A model generated the notes under the pieces. That model saw nothing but the letters and a program-made list of their open reading frames with translations. It ran no database searches and had not been told where the DNA came from. From positions 62,001 through 126,000 of the forward strand of contig JANMGQ010000033.1 of assembly GCA_031374735.1 (NCBI GenBank): a stretch of 64,000 nt of DNA. The letters are read 5' to 3'. The stretch's first letter is position 1. Every line of letters begins with the position of its first letter. Shown here piece by piece: positions 53,742 through 62,121 of the stretch. A program made the position numbers and the translations under genes. The DNA is from JABFRJ01 sp031374735. GTDB lineage: Bacteria; Pseudomonadota; Alphaproteobacteria; Rhizobiales; Hyphomicrobiaceae.

Positions 53742-53885
53742 CACTGTCATGGCCGGGCTTGTCCTGGCCACCCATCGCGCGACGCGCGCGGCGGCGCTTA
53801 TGGTGTTGAGCCGTCTCAACGAGCTGACACCAGCTGCGTGCGCTGCACGATGGGTGGCCGGCACGAAGGGCCGGCCATGACAGTG
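53742..53885. repeat. long palindromic intergenic repeat, copy B (144 bp)
   Basis: Ends are inverted repeats of about 36 bp, starting CACTGTCATGGCCGG and ending CCGGCCATGACAGTG, with few mismatches; inner ends read CCCATCG/CGATGGG. It is the same family as 19995-20125. It fills part of the 530-bp gap before spoVR; the rest, 53601-53741 and 53886-54130, shows nothing recognisable. Confidence 0.88.
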
Positions 53886-54130
53886 TGGGGAGGCATATCC
53901 GTCAATAATTCTGGCCGCTGATATGAGGTCGCTCCGGCCGGCTTCTCCCTGACCGATGACCGCGCTCTTTTCGCCTTCGCCCATAGCGGTGAGCGACAAC
54001 TTTTGTCCCCGCAATCGCCCACAGGGAGATATCGATGCTCCCGCGACGTCCCTTGACCTTCGTGGCTTGCCGCCTCACCCTTGCCACGGCTGGGATTGAA
54101 AGATCCGGCTCTGGTGAAGGGATGCCGTTC

Positions 54131-55702
54131 ATGAGCGACCTGAAGCTGCCGCCCCGCAAGACGTCCTCGGTCAAACCGCTGTGGGACGGCCCTGAGTGGG
54201 ACTTTGCGCTCATCGATCGCGTGTATGAGCAGATGAAGGAAATCGGGCTCGGCGAGATGGGCTTGTCGATCTATCCGAACCAGATCGAGGTCATCACGGC
54301 AGAACAAATGCTGGACGCCTATTCGTCCATCGGCATGCCCGTGATGTATCGCCACTGGTCGTTCGGCAAACGTTTCGCTTACGACGAAGCCATGTATCGC
54401 AAAGGCCGCAGCAGCCTCGCCTTCGAGATCGTCATCAACTCGAACCCGTGCATCAACTATATCATGGAAGAGAACTCCATGACCATGCAGGCGCTGGTGA
54501 TTGCGCACGCCGCCTTCGGCCACAACCACTTCTTCAAGAACAACTACCAGTTCCAACAGTGGACCCAGGCCGATCACATCATCGACTATCTGGCGTTCGC
54601 CAAGGACTACGTCGCGGAGTGCGAGGAGCGCTACGGTGAAGCCGCTGTCGAGACGACGCTCGATTGTGCTCACGCCCTCATGAACCAAGGCATCAGCCGC
54701 AACATGATCCCGCGCGCGCGTGACCTCGCCAAGCGCGATGCCGTGAAGCAGGCCGAGCGCGCCGAATACAACGAGCGAAACTACGATGCCGTCACCGCGC
54801 GCACCATGCCCGATATCAACAAGGGCGAACCCGCGCCAAAGCCGACGGCTGCACAAAACGAAGCCAAGCGCCTCGGATTGCCCGAAGAGAACTTGCTCTA
54901 CTTCCTCGAGAAGAATGCGCCGAAACTCGCGGATTGGCAGCGAGAACTGCTGCGTATTGTGCGCAGTCTCGCGCAATACTTCTACCCCCAGCGCCAGACC
55001 AAGGTGATGAACGAAGGCTGTGCGACGTTCGTGCACTACGAGATCCTCAACCGCATGTATGAGCGCGGCTGGATCACCGACGGGTCGATGCTGGAATTCC
55101 TGCACTCGCACTCATCCGTGGTGTTCCAGCCAACATTCAACGACCGTCGCTACTCCGGCATGAACCCTTATGCGCTCGGTTTTGCCATGATGCGCGACAT
55201 CCAGCGCATCTGCGTGGAGCCAACGAGCGAGGACAAAGACTGGTTCCCCGATTTCGCCGGCAACGGCGACTTCATGGGCACGCTGCGCGATGCCTGGGCC
55301 AATTATCGTGACGAGAGCTTCATCCAGCAGTTTCTGTCGCCGAAGCTGATGCGCGATTTCCGCTTCTTTGCCCTGAAGGACGACGCGCGCGATCCGGCTG
55401 TGCGCATCACGGCGATCCACGATGAGCGCGGCTACAAAGACGTCCGCCGCCGCCTCGCACGCAGCTATGACGTGGCGGCGCTCGATCCGGATCTGCAGGT
55501 CACAGACGCCGACTTGTCGGGCTCCCGGCGCCTCGTCATCACGCATACGGTCCGCAACGGCATTACGCTGGATAAGACCGAGTGCGAGCGCACGATGCAA
55601 TGCATCGCGCAGCTGTGGGGCTATCGCGTCCGCCTGGTCGAAGTCGACGTCGAATCGGGCCGCGTACTCAAGGAACACGAAGTGCTGCCGATGCCGGTGT
55701 GA
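54131..55702 (+). CDS. SpoVR family protein
   Basis: 523 residues. The conserved SpoVR/YcgB blocks are present: YEQMKEIGLGEMGLSIYPNQIE, HAAFGHNHFFKNNY, MNEGCATFVHYEILNRMYE and NPYALGFAMMRDIQRI, with a His/Glu-rich pattern like a metal site. SpoVR proteins in Proteobacteria usually sit in an operon with the PrkA kinase and YeaH, and respond to stress or starvation; neither gene is adjacent here. The start is ATG 54131 (MSDLKLPP), with GAAGGG nine bases before it; ATG 54122 is an alternative. Function of the family is not settled. Confidence 0.92.
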   Translation: MSDLKLPPRKTSSVKPLWDGPEWDFALIDRVYEQMKEIGLGEMGLSIYPNQIEVITAEQMLDAYSSIGMPVMYRHWSFGKRFAYDEAMYRKGRSSLAFEIVINSNPCINYIMEENSMTMQALVIAHAAFGHNHFFKNNYQFQQWTQADHIIDYLAFAKDYVAECEERYGEAAVETTLDCAHALMNQGISRNMIPRARDLAKRDAVKQAERAEYNERNYDAVTARTMPDINKGEPAPKPTAAQNEAKRLGLPEENLLYFLEKNAPKLADWQRELLRIVRSLAQYFYPQRQTKVMNEGCATFVHYEILNRMYERGWITDGSMLEFLHSHSSVVFQPTFNDRRYSGMNPYALGFAMMRDIQRICVEPTSEDKDWFPDFAGNGDFMGTLRDAWANYRDESFIQQFLSPKLMRDFRFFALKDDARDPAVRITAIHDERGYKDVRRRLARSYDVAALDPDLQVTDADLSGSRRLVITHTVRNGITLDKTECERTMQCIAQLWGYRVRLVEVDVESGRVLKEHEVLPMPV

Positions 55703-55711
55703 GCGCCGGCC

Positions 55712-57061
55712 ATGCCAACCCTGCTCATAATAAACGCCAGCGTGCTCGTCACGATGGATGACGTGCGTCGCGAAATCCGCGAGGGCGCGGTGTTCGCGCG
55801 TGATGGCGTGGTCGAGCAGGTCGGCGACACGGCCGCGCTGCCGATGACGGCTGACACGGTCATCGATGCCCACGACTGCGTTGTCACGCCTGGCCTTATC
55901 AACACGCACCATCATCTGTTTCAGTCGTTGTGCCGGGCGGTGCCGGCGGGGCAGAATGCGCCGCTGTTTGGCTGGTTGAAGGCGCTGTATCCGATTTTCC
56001 TAAAGATGGGACCGGAGCATATCCGCGTCTCCGCCATGACGGGCTTGACGGAACTCGCACTCAGCGGCTGCACCTGCTCGTCCGATCACCAGTACATGTT
56101 TCCGAACGGCGCACGGTTGGACGATGCCATCGAAGGCGCCAAGGCGATCGGTGTCCGCTTCACGGCGACGCGCGGGAGCATGAGCATCGGCGTCTCGAAA
56201 GGTGGGCTGCCGCCGGACGCACTCACCGAGCGCGAGCCGGACATCCTGCGCGATTGTGAACGCGTTATCGGCGCGTTCCACGATCCCAAGCCACATGCGA
56301 TGATCCAGATCGCACTCGCCCCCTGCTCGCCGTTCACGGTGAGCGAAGGCTTGATGCGCGACACCGCGATGCTGGCGCGTGAAAAAGGCGTGCGGCTGCA
56401 CACGCATCTCGCCGAGAATGCGGAGGATGTGGCCTATTCGCTTGCGCGCTATGGCAAGCGGCCGGGTGACTATGCCGAAGCGCTGGGCTGGACCGGGGAC
56501 GATGTGTGGCATGCGCACTGCGTGCAGTTGGATGCGCATGAGATACAGCTCTTCGGGCGGACCGGCACAGGCGTTGCGCATTGCCCGTGCTCGAACATGC
56601 GGCTTGCCTCAGGCATCGCACCCGTGCGGCGGATGTTGGATGCGCGCGTGCCCGTCGGCCTCGGCGTCGACGGCTCCGCTTCAAGCGATGCAGGCCACAT
56701 GCTCAATGAAGCACGGCAGGCCTTGTTGCTGCAGCGCGTTGGCGGTGATCCCGCGGCGCTGTCGGCGCGCGATGTGCTGGAGCTTGCAACGCGTGGCGGC
56801 GCGCGTGTGCTGGGGCGCTCTGACATTGGCCATCTCGCACCAGGCATGTCGGCAGACTTGTGCGTGTGGCCGCTCGACACCATTGAGATGGCCGGCGCGG
56901 ACTGGGATCCGGTCGCAGGTCTTGTGCTCTGTGGGCCGACCAAGCCACGCGACGTCATCGTCGCTGGCCGACGGATCGTCGCGGATTATCAACTCACCAC
57001 AGTCAACACGCGCGGTCTGGTGGCGCAGCATCGCGCCTTGGCGAGGGGACTGATGAGTTGA
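55712..57061 (+). CDS. 8-oxoguanine deaminase
   Basis: 449 residues, amidohydrolase superfamily (cog0402, atrazine-chlorohydrolase-like). Metal ligands appear in order: HHHLFQ (with THHHL, N-terminal), HTHLAEN, WHAHCV and GVDGSASSD with the late Asp. The NTHHHLFQSLCRA and DGSASSDAGHML forms are those described for bacterial 8-oxoguanine deaminases (EC 3.5.4.32), which turn 8-oxoguanine into urate, so the call is more specific than a general guanine deaminase. Nine bases separate it from spoVR, probably the same transcript. Cytoplasmic. Confidence 0.88.
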   Translation: MPTLLIINASVLVTMDDVRREIREGAVFARDGVVEQVGDTAALPMTADTVIDAHDCVVTPGLINTHHHLFQSLCRAVPAGQNAPLFGWLKALYPIFLKMGPEHIRVSAMTGLTELALSGCTCSSDHQYMFPNGARLDDAIEGAKAIGVRFTATRGSMSIGVSKGGLPPDALTEREPDILRDCERVIGAFHDPKPHAMIQIALAPCSPFTVSEGLMRDTAMLAREKGVRLHTHLAENAEDVAYSLARYGKRPGDYAEALGWTGDDVWHAHCVQLDAHEIQLFGRTGTGVAHCPCSNMRLASGIAPVRRMLDARVPVGLGVDGSASSDAGHMLNEARQALLLQRVGGDPAALSARDVLELATRGGARVLGRSDIGHLAPGMSADLCVWPLDTIEMAGADWDPVAGLVLCGPTKPRDVIVAGRRIVADYQLTTVNTRGLVAQHRALARGLMS

Positions 57062-57090
57062 GGCATCGCCTGGATACGTGCTAGAATATT

Positions 57091-57126
57091 ACAAGAACAC
57101 GGCTTGCAACTGGGCGATGTTCTTGT
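57091..57126. promoter_or_regulatory. 9-bp inverted repeat upstream of the coiled-coil gene
   Basis: ACAAGAACA, 18-base spacer, TGTTCTTGT, perfect arms. It lies 28-63 bp upstream of ATG 57154 in a patch that is AT-richer than its surroundings (TAGAATATT just before). Could be a regulator site overlapping the promoter or a leader hairpin. Confidence 0.45.
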
Positions 57127-57153
57127 TAAGTTGCCCTATCAACGTGGTGAGCC

Positions 57154-57516
57154 ATGCCCAGGACAGGTCACATGCGGCCGGCAGCGTACATCGGCAAGCT
57201 CACGGGCAACGGCATGGACCCGCGCACGGCTCAGGTGCACGGCGAGGCGATCGAGGGGCTACTTGGCGAGGAGTTCGTCACGCGCGATCATTTCGACGCC
57301 AGCATGGCATCCATCGATGCAAAGTTCTCCCAGGTCGATGCCAGATTCACCAAAGTGGATGCGCGTTTCGATCAACTGGATGCCAAGATCGACCGCGTCA
57401 AGGCGGAGATTGAGAGCAAGATGTACGAGTTGCACAATGCGAGCCTGAAGTGGACGCTGGGCACCTGCTTCATGATGGTGGGCTTGATTTATTCGATCGC
57501 ACGGTTTGTGAAGTAG
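57154..57516 (+). CDS. coiled-coil protein with C-terminal membrane anchor (DUF1640/CCDC90-like)
   Basis: 120 residues. The middle part is a heptad coiled coil made of short repeats (KFSQVDARFTKVDARFDQLD, then DAKIDRVKAEIESK), followed by a C-terminal hydrophobic helix TCFMMVGLIYSIARF. This tail-anchored layout resembles DUF1640/CCDC90 proteins. Such proteins oligomerise at a membrane; function unknown. GGTGAG precedes ATG 57154; ATG 57172 is possible. Confidence 0.75.
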   Translation: MPRTGHMRPAAYIGKLTGNGMDPRTAQVHGEAIEGLLGEEFVTRDHFDASMASIDAKFSQVDARFTKVDARFDQLDAKIDRVKAEIESKMYELHNASLKWTLGTCFMMVGLIYSIARFVK

Positions 57517-57559
57517 CTGCTACGAGAGCACGTTCAACCAGCGCAGCCCGGACATCAGC

Positions 57560-59380
57560 ATGAGTGGCATCAATGATTTCGTCGTGAAGTTCGCGACCGT
57601 GAATGGCTCCGGCTCCGCGTCGGCCAACGGCATGTTCGCCAAGACGCTGTTCCGCATGGGCTTGCCCGTCAGCCCGAAGAACATCTTCCCCTCCAACATC
57701 CAGGGCCTTGCCACATGGTATGAGGTGCGCGTGTCGGAGGCTGGCTATCTGGCCCGCCGCGATGGCATCGACCTGATGGTCGCCATGAACCCCCAAACGT
57801 ACAAGGAAGACTTGGAAGCGATCGTGCCCGGCGGCTGGTTGCTCTACGACAGCACGATGGAGCGCCGTTGGGCGCGTTCCGACATCACCATTCTTGGCGT
57901 GCCGATCTCTGAAATGTGCGCGCGCAAATGGGCCGCACCGCGCAAACGCCAGCTGCTGAAAAACATGGTCTACGTCGGCGCGCTGTCGGCCCTGCTCGAC
58001 ATGGACATGGACACGGTCAAGTCCGTTGTCTCGGACCAGTTCAAGGGCAAGGCCGAACTGATTGCCGAGAACATGGAGGCGCTGGCGCTTGGCCGCGACT
58101 ATGCAACGGCGCACTTCCAGTGTCCGCTGCCGATCAGCTTGCGCAAATCCGACAAGACCAAGGACAAGATCCTGGTCACGGGTAACGACGCGGGTGGACT
58201 GTCCGCTGTCTACGCCGGCGCGACCGTCTGCGCCTGGTATCCAATCACGCCGTCGACGTCGCTCGCGGAAGCCTTCGAGAGCTACTGCAAGCGTCTGCGC
58301 ACGACCAAGGACGGCAAGAAGCTGTACGGCATCGTGCAGGCCGAAGACGAACTCTCGGCCATCGGTGTCGCCATCGGCGGCGCGTGGAACGGCGCGCGTT
58401 CGTTCACGGCCACGTCCGGGCCGGGCATCTCGCTGATGAGCGAGTTCTTGGGGCTCGCCTACTTCGCCGAAATCCCGATCGTGCTCTACAACATCCAGCG
58501 CGGCGGCCCCTCGACGGGCATGCCGACGCGCACGGGCCAGCCTGACGTGCTCGCCTGCGCCTATGCCTCGCATGGCGACACGAAACACATACTGCTGTTC
58601 CCGTCGGACCCGACTGAGTGCTTCACGCTTGGCGCACAGGCCTTCGATATCGCCGAGCGTATGCAGCAGCCGGTCATTGTCATGTCCGACCTCGACATCG
58701 GCATGAACGAGTGGGTGACGGATGCCTTCGCGTGGGACGATACGCACGTGCACGATCGCGGCAAGGTGCTGAGCGCGGCCGAACTTGAAGGTTTCAAGGA
58801 CAATCGCGGTCAGCCCTGGGGGCGCTATCTCGACATCGACAAGGACGGCATTCCCTACCGAACGCTACCTGGCACGCACGAGACCATGGGCTCATTCTTC
58901 ACGCGCGGCACCTCGCACGACGAGTACGCCCGCTACACCGAGGATGGCCGCATCCACGCCCGCGTCATCGACCGCATCCGGCGCAAGTTCGACACCGCTG
59001 CGACCATCGTGCCGAAACCGGTCATCGAGACACGCGATCCCAAAGGCAAAGTTGGCATCATCTATTTCGGCGCCACGCGCCCGGCTGTGCTCGAAGGCCT
59101 CGATCTGCTGGCCAAGGACGGCATCAAGTTGAACGCCATGCGCCTGAAGGCCTTCCCGTTCGGCCAGGAGGTGCGCGATTTCTGCGCGGCACACGACACT
59201 ATTTTCGTGCTCGAACAAAACCGCGACGCGCAGATGCGTTCCCTGCTGATGACCGAGATCGACGTGCCCGGCACGAAGCTGGTCCCGGCGTTGAGTTACG
59301 ACGGCACGCCGACGTCGGCGGAGTTCGTGCGCCAAGCCGTGCTCAAGCACCTGCGGCCGGCGAAGCAGGCAGCGGAGTGA
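57560..59380 (+). CDS. korA: 2-oxoacid:ferredoxin oxidoreductase, fused gamma-alpha subunit (KorA-like)
   Basis: 606 residues. The N-terminal 190 form the gamma domain (VVKFATVNGSGSASANGMFAK), then the alpha pyrimidine-binding domain with AWYPITPSTSLAEAFE and SGPGISLMSEFLGLAYFAEIP, and a C-terminal domain. This is the fused KorA form. It should oxidise a 2-oxoacid such as 2-oxoglutarate to the acyl-CoA while reducing ferredoxin. The thiamine-diphosphate beta subunit (KorB), normally the next gene, is missing: the next gene encodes an unrelated small HhH protein. The first few residues depart from some KorA sequences, which carry a cofactor-free gamma domain like this one. Confidence 0.9.
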   Translation: MSGINDFVVKFATVNGSGSASANGMFAKTLFRMGLPVSPKNIFPSNIQGLATWYEVRVSEAGYLARRDGIDLMVAMNPQTYKEDLEAIVPGGWLLYDSTMERRWARSDITILGVPISEMCARKWAAPRKRQLLKNMVYVGALSALLDMDMDTVKSVVSDQFKGKAELIAENMEALALGRDYATAHFQCPLPISLRKSDKTKDKILVTGNDAGGLSAVYAGATVCAWYPITPSTSLAEAFESYCKRLRTTKDGKKLYGIVQAEDELSAIGVAIGGAWNGARSFTATSGPGISLMSEFLGLAYFAEIPIVLYNIQRGGPSTGMPTRTGQPDVLACAYASHGDTKHILLFPSDPTECFTLGAQAFDIAERMQQPVIVMSDLDIGMNEWVTDAFAWDDTHVHDRGKVLSAAELEGFKDNRGQPWGRYLDIDKDGIPYRTLPGTHETMGSFFTRGTSHDEYARYTEDGRIHARVIDRIRRKFDTAATIVPKPVIETRDPKGKVGIIYFGATRPAVLEGLDLLAKDGIKLNAMRLKAFPFGQEVRDFCAAHDTIFVLEQNRDAQMRSLLMTEIDVPGTKLVPALSYDGTPTSAEFVRQAVLKHLRPAKQAAE

Positions 59381-59637
59381 TGGGGAAAGCGTTTGCCGCT
59401 GCCGAGCGGGAGACTCTTCTTGCTGTCAAAGGCGTCGGGCCAACGGTGGTCATGCGCCTTGAGCAGATGGGTATTACCACGTTGGCCGATCTCGCGCGAC
59501 GCGACGCAGCCACGATCTGTGCCGAAGCCGCGGGCATCCTTGGCAGCACGTGCTGGAAGAACAGCCCGCAGGCGCGCAAGGCGATAGAAGCCGCAATCAC
59601 TGCAGCTGCAGCGCACCACGGCGACGGTCGCCGCTAA
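59380..59637 (+). CDS. helix-hairpin-helix small protein
   Basis: 85 residues. LLAVKGVGPTVVMRLEQMGITTLADLARRD is split over a canonical HhH GVGP hairpin and a following helix, the form used in nucleic-acid-binding or Cdd1/DUF4332-like small proteins. The ATG at 59380 overlaps the korA TGA; a GTG lies three bases earlier. It is convergent with the EamA transporter by 4 bp. It sits where korB would be expected. Confidence 0.7.
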   Translation: MGKAFAAAERETLLAVKGVGPTVVMRLEQMGITTLADLARRDAATICAEAAGILGSTCWKNSPQARKAIEAAITAAAAHHGDGRR

Positions 59638-60608
59638 ATCCGCCGTAAGCGCGCCACGCCGAGCAGCACGCCGGCAATCAACAGCACCGCGCCGAGTACA
59701 ACAAGCGCTGGCGGAAACTGCATTTTCCAGAGGTAGGCGTAGAGCAAGCCGGCCAGCGTCTCGAACACGATCAGCTGCCCCGCGATATGCGCGGGCAAGA
59801 GCTGGGCGGCCTTGTTCCAGCACCACATGGCAACCCACGATGTGAGAATGCCGAGCGCCAGGCTGACGGCGATGAACATGCCGAGATCCGGGCGGCTGCC
59901 GTGTGTCGCACCCGTCAGGACGCTGAATCCCAAAAGTGGCAACGCCACTGGCAACAGCGTGACACCCTGCAGGCTCGCCCAGGTCGACGCTGTGATGTCG
60001 GGCCGTGCCGCAATGGCGCGCGCATTGGCAACGCCATAGATGGTCCACGACAGCAGGGCGCCGACCACGAGCGCGATGCCGATCCAATAGCTCGTGGCAA
60101 CGCTGCCCGCATGGATCACTGCCCCCACCGATGGCTCGCCGACATGGACCGCCGCGAGACCGAGCAGGATGAGTATCCCAGGTGCAATGAAGCGGCCGAG
60201 TGCGACCGCCGCGTTGCCGTAACCCGCAGCGATCGGCAACAGCACCGGCAAAGTGCCGATGATCAGCGCCGCCATAGGCGCGCCCGTGGCGGGGATGCCA
60301 GCCGCGAGCAACGCAAAGTACAAGAGATTGCCGATCAGGGTCAGCAACAGTGCGGTCCACCAAATCCGCGGATCACGGAGGCCAACCACCGGGCCTGAAA
60401 ACTGTGCGGCCAGCAGCGCACCGACGGACACAAGGCCGTAGGCCGCATAACGCCCGGCCGTCAGTTCCACCGGATGATACCCTGGCAGCAGCAATGGTGC
60501 GACAAACGCCAGCCCCCACATCAGACCGGCCACCACGGCCCACAGGATACCCGTGATCAGTGTACGCGTCGTCACCGGCCCGCTGATGCTCACGACGAGG
60601 CCACTCAT
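59634..60608 (-). CDS. EamA/DMT-family transporter (second copy)
   Basis: 324 residues, about ten membrane helices, two EamA repeats. It opens TLITGILWAVVAGLMWGLAF and ends with a basic ARLRRI tail. It overlaps the yebC stop with its start (ATGA), an unusual coupling of a transporter to the translation/regulatory gene yebC. It is not closely similar to the copy at 12974. Substrate unknown. Confidence 0.88.
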   Translation of the reverse strand: MSGLVVSISGPVTTRTLITGILWAVVAGLMWGLAFVAPLLLPGYHPVELTAGRYAAYGLVSVGALLAAQFSGPVVGLRDPRIWWTALLLTLIGNLLYFALLAAGIPATGAPMAALIIGTLPVLLPIAAGYGNAAVALGRFIAPGILILLGLAAVHVGEPSVGAVIHAGSVATSYWIGIALVVGALLSWTIYGVANARAIAARPDITASTWASLQGVTLLPVALPLLGFSVLTGATHGSRPDLGMFIAVSLALGILTSWVAMWCWNKAAQLLPAHIAGQLIVFETLAGLLYAYLWKMQFPPALVVLGAVLLIAGVLLGVARLRRI

Positions 60609-61351
60609 GCGCCGAGCTTTGCCAGCGTTGCCTCGTCCACTTCGATGTTTGAGAACACGGCCTGCACGTCGTCGAGTTCTTCGAGCACCTGCAGCAGTTT
60701 CATATTGCTCTCAGCACGATCGCCATCGACCGCTGTCATCAGGTTTGGCTTCCACACGATCTTCACGGATGTCGGCGTGCCGAGTTTCTCCTGCAGGACC
60801 TGCGCGACAGTTCCAAGCGTATCAAAAGATGTCATGATGGTGTGGCCGTCGGCATCGGATGCTGCGTCGTCTGCGCCAGCTTCAATGGCGGCCTCGAGTA
60901 TGGCGTCGGCCGACCCAGCTTCGGCTTTGTAGATGATCTCGCCGACGTGCGCGAAGTTGTGACTGACCGCGCCGGTGGCGCCCAGATTGCCGCTGTGTTT
61001 GGTGAACGATGAGCGCACCTCGCCGCCTGTGCGATTGCGGTTGTCGGTCAGCGTCTCAATGATGATGGCGACGCCGCCGGGGCCGAAGCCCTCATAGCGA
61101 ACGGCTTCGAAGTTGGCACTGTCGGCACCGGCGGCCTTCTTGATGGCGCGCTCGATGTTGTCCTTGGGCATGTTTTCGGCGCGTGCGTTCTGGATCGCAA
61201 GGCGCAGGCGCGCGTTCATGTCCGGGTCGGGCAGGCCCGTCTTGGCCGCCACCGTGATTTCGCGGCTGAAGCGGGCAAAGGCACGCGCGCGCTGCGCGTC
61301 CGCCTTGCCCTTGCGGTGCATGATGTTCTTGAATTGAGAATGGCCGGCCAT
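60605..61351 (-). CDS. yebC: YebC/PmpR family transcriptional/translational regulator (TACO1-like)
   Basis: 248 residues, full length. Starts MAGHSQFKNIMHRKGKADAQ, and has NARAENMPKDNIERAIKKAAG, YEGFGPGGVAIIIETLTDNRNRT and the C-terminal NIEV block. Family members help ribosomes at polyproline stretches or act as DNA-binding regulators. Usually near ruvC, which is not in the window. The frame begins exactly at the conserved Met. Confidence 0.96.
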   Translation of the reverse strand: MAGHSQFKNIMHRKGKADAQRARAFARFSREITVAAKTGLPDPDMNARLRLAIQNARAENMPKDNIERAIKKAAGADSANFEAVRYEGFGPGGVAIIIETLTDNRNRTGGEVRSSFTKHSGNLGATGAVSHNFAHVGEIIYKAEAGSADAILEAAIEAGADDAASDADGHTIMTSFDTLGTVAQVLQEKLGTPTSVKIVWKPNLMTAVDGDRAESNMKLLQVLEELDDVQAVFSNIEVDEATLAKLGA

Positions 61352-61507
61352 GGATCAAGATCAGGACTGAGTGGATCGAAGCCACTCCCTAAGCGGACTT
61401 CACGGCCTTCGCAAACGAAAGGTCCACGGCGGGGCGATGAGATGGTCGCGTCCTGGGTAAACTGCTTCCGCACCAGACGATGGGCCGGGCCCGCTCAAGA
61501 CAGCGAA

Positions 61508-61538
61508 AGGGCCGCCCGTGAAAAATCACGGCGGCCCT
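61508..61538 (-). terminator. terminator of the ribosomal/rpoA operon
   Basis: A strong GC-rich hairpin, AGGGCCGCC...GGCGGCCCT with TGATTTTTCA in the loop on the minus strand, 32 bp after the rplQ stop, followed by TTTC. It fits the end of the alpha ribosomal operon. Confidence 0.85.
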
Positions 61539-61569
61539 CATCTGTGATACCGTCATTGCAGGAACAGGC

Positions 61570-61998
61570 TTATGATGCCGCTTGCTGCGCCGCCAACATG
61601 GCTTCGTGGCGGGCCTTGTCCTCTTTACCCTTGGCGCTCTCGTCGCGGTCGACGAGTTCGATCACGGCGCGCGGGGCGCTATCGCCGTAGCGGAAGCCAG
61701 CCTTCAACACGCGCGTGTAGCCGCCGTTACGGTCCTTGTAGCGCGGCGCCAGCACTTCGAAGAGTTTCTTGACCATCTCATCGTCGCCGAGACGCGAGGC
61801 AGCCAGACGACGTGAATTCATGTCGCCGCGCTTGCCAAGCGTGATGTACTTGTCAACGACGCGCTTCAGGTCTTTTGCCTTCGGCAGGGTCGTGACGATC
61901 TGCTCATGGCGGAGCAGGGAGGCCGCCATGTTGGCAAACATGGCCTGACGGTGAGAGCTGTCGCGGCTGAAGCGGCGACCCATTTTCTTGTGACGCAT
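61570..61998 (-). CDS. rplQ: 50S ribosomal protein L17
   Basis: 142 residues. Conserved N-terminus MRHKKMGRRFSRDSSHRQAM, followed by LLRHEQIVTTLPKAKDLKRV and RNGGYTRVLKAGFRYGDSAP; a short charged C-terminal extension. Large-subunit ribosomal protein, last gene of the alpha operon, placed after rpoA as is universal in Proteobacteria. Confidence 0.98.
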   Translation of the reverse strand: MRHKKMGRRFSRDSSHRQAMFANMAASLLRHEQIVTTLPKAKDLKRVVDKYITLGKRGDMNSRRLAASRLGDDEMVKKLFEVLAPRYKDRNGGYTRVLKAGFRYGDSAPRAVIELVDRDESAKGKEDKARHEAMLAAQQAAS

Positions 61999-62075
61999 GG
62001 TCGGGTTCTTTCGATAGTTGGTTTGTATCTCAGGTTATTACGGGGAGGTTCTTTGGCCTCGCCTCGGTCTTAGTT

Positions 62076-62116
62076 GCGTGTGGCGACTCCCCTGCGGGGA
62101 GCCGGCCGCCACACGC
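62076..62116. other. large inverted repeat in the rpoA-rplQ spacer
   Basis: GCGTGTGGCG and CGCCACACGC flank an inner CTCCCC-TGC-GGGGAG hairpin with a few unpaired bases. It sits in the 123-bp rpoA-rplQ gap. It may be an RNA processing or attenuation element between the two genes. Confidence 0.6.
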
Positions 62117-62121
62117 GAAGA

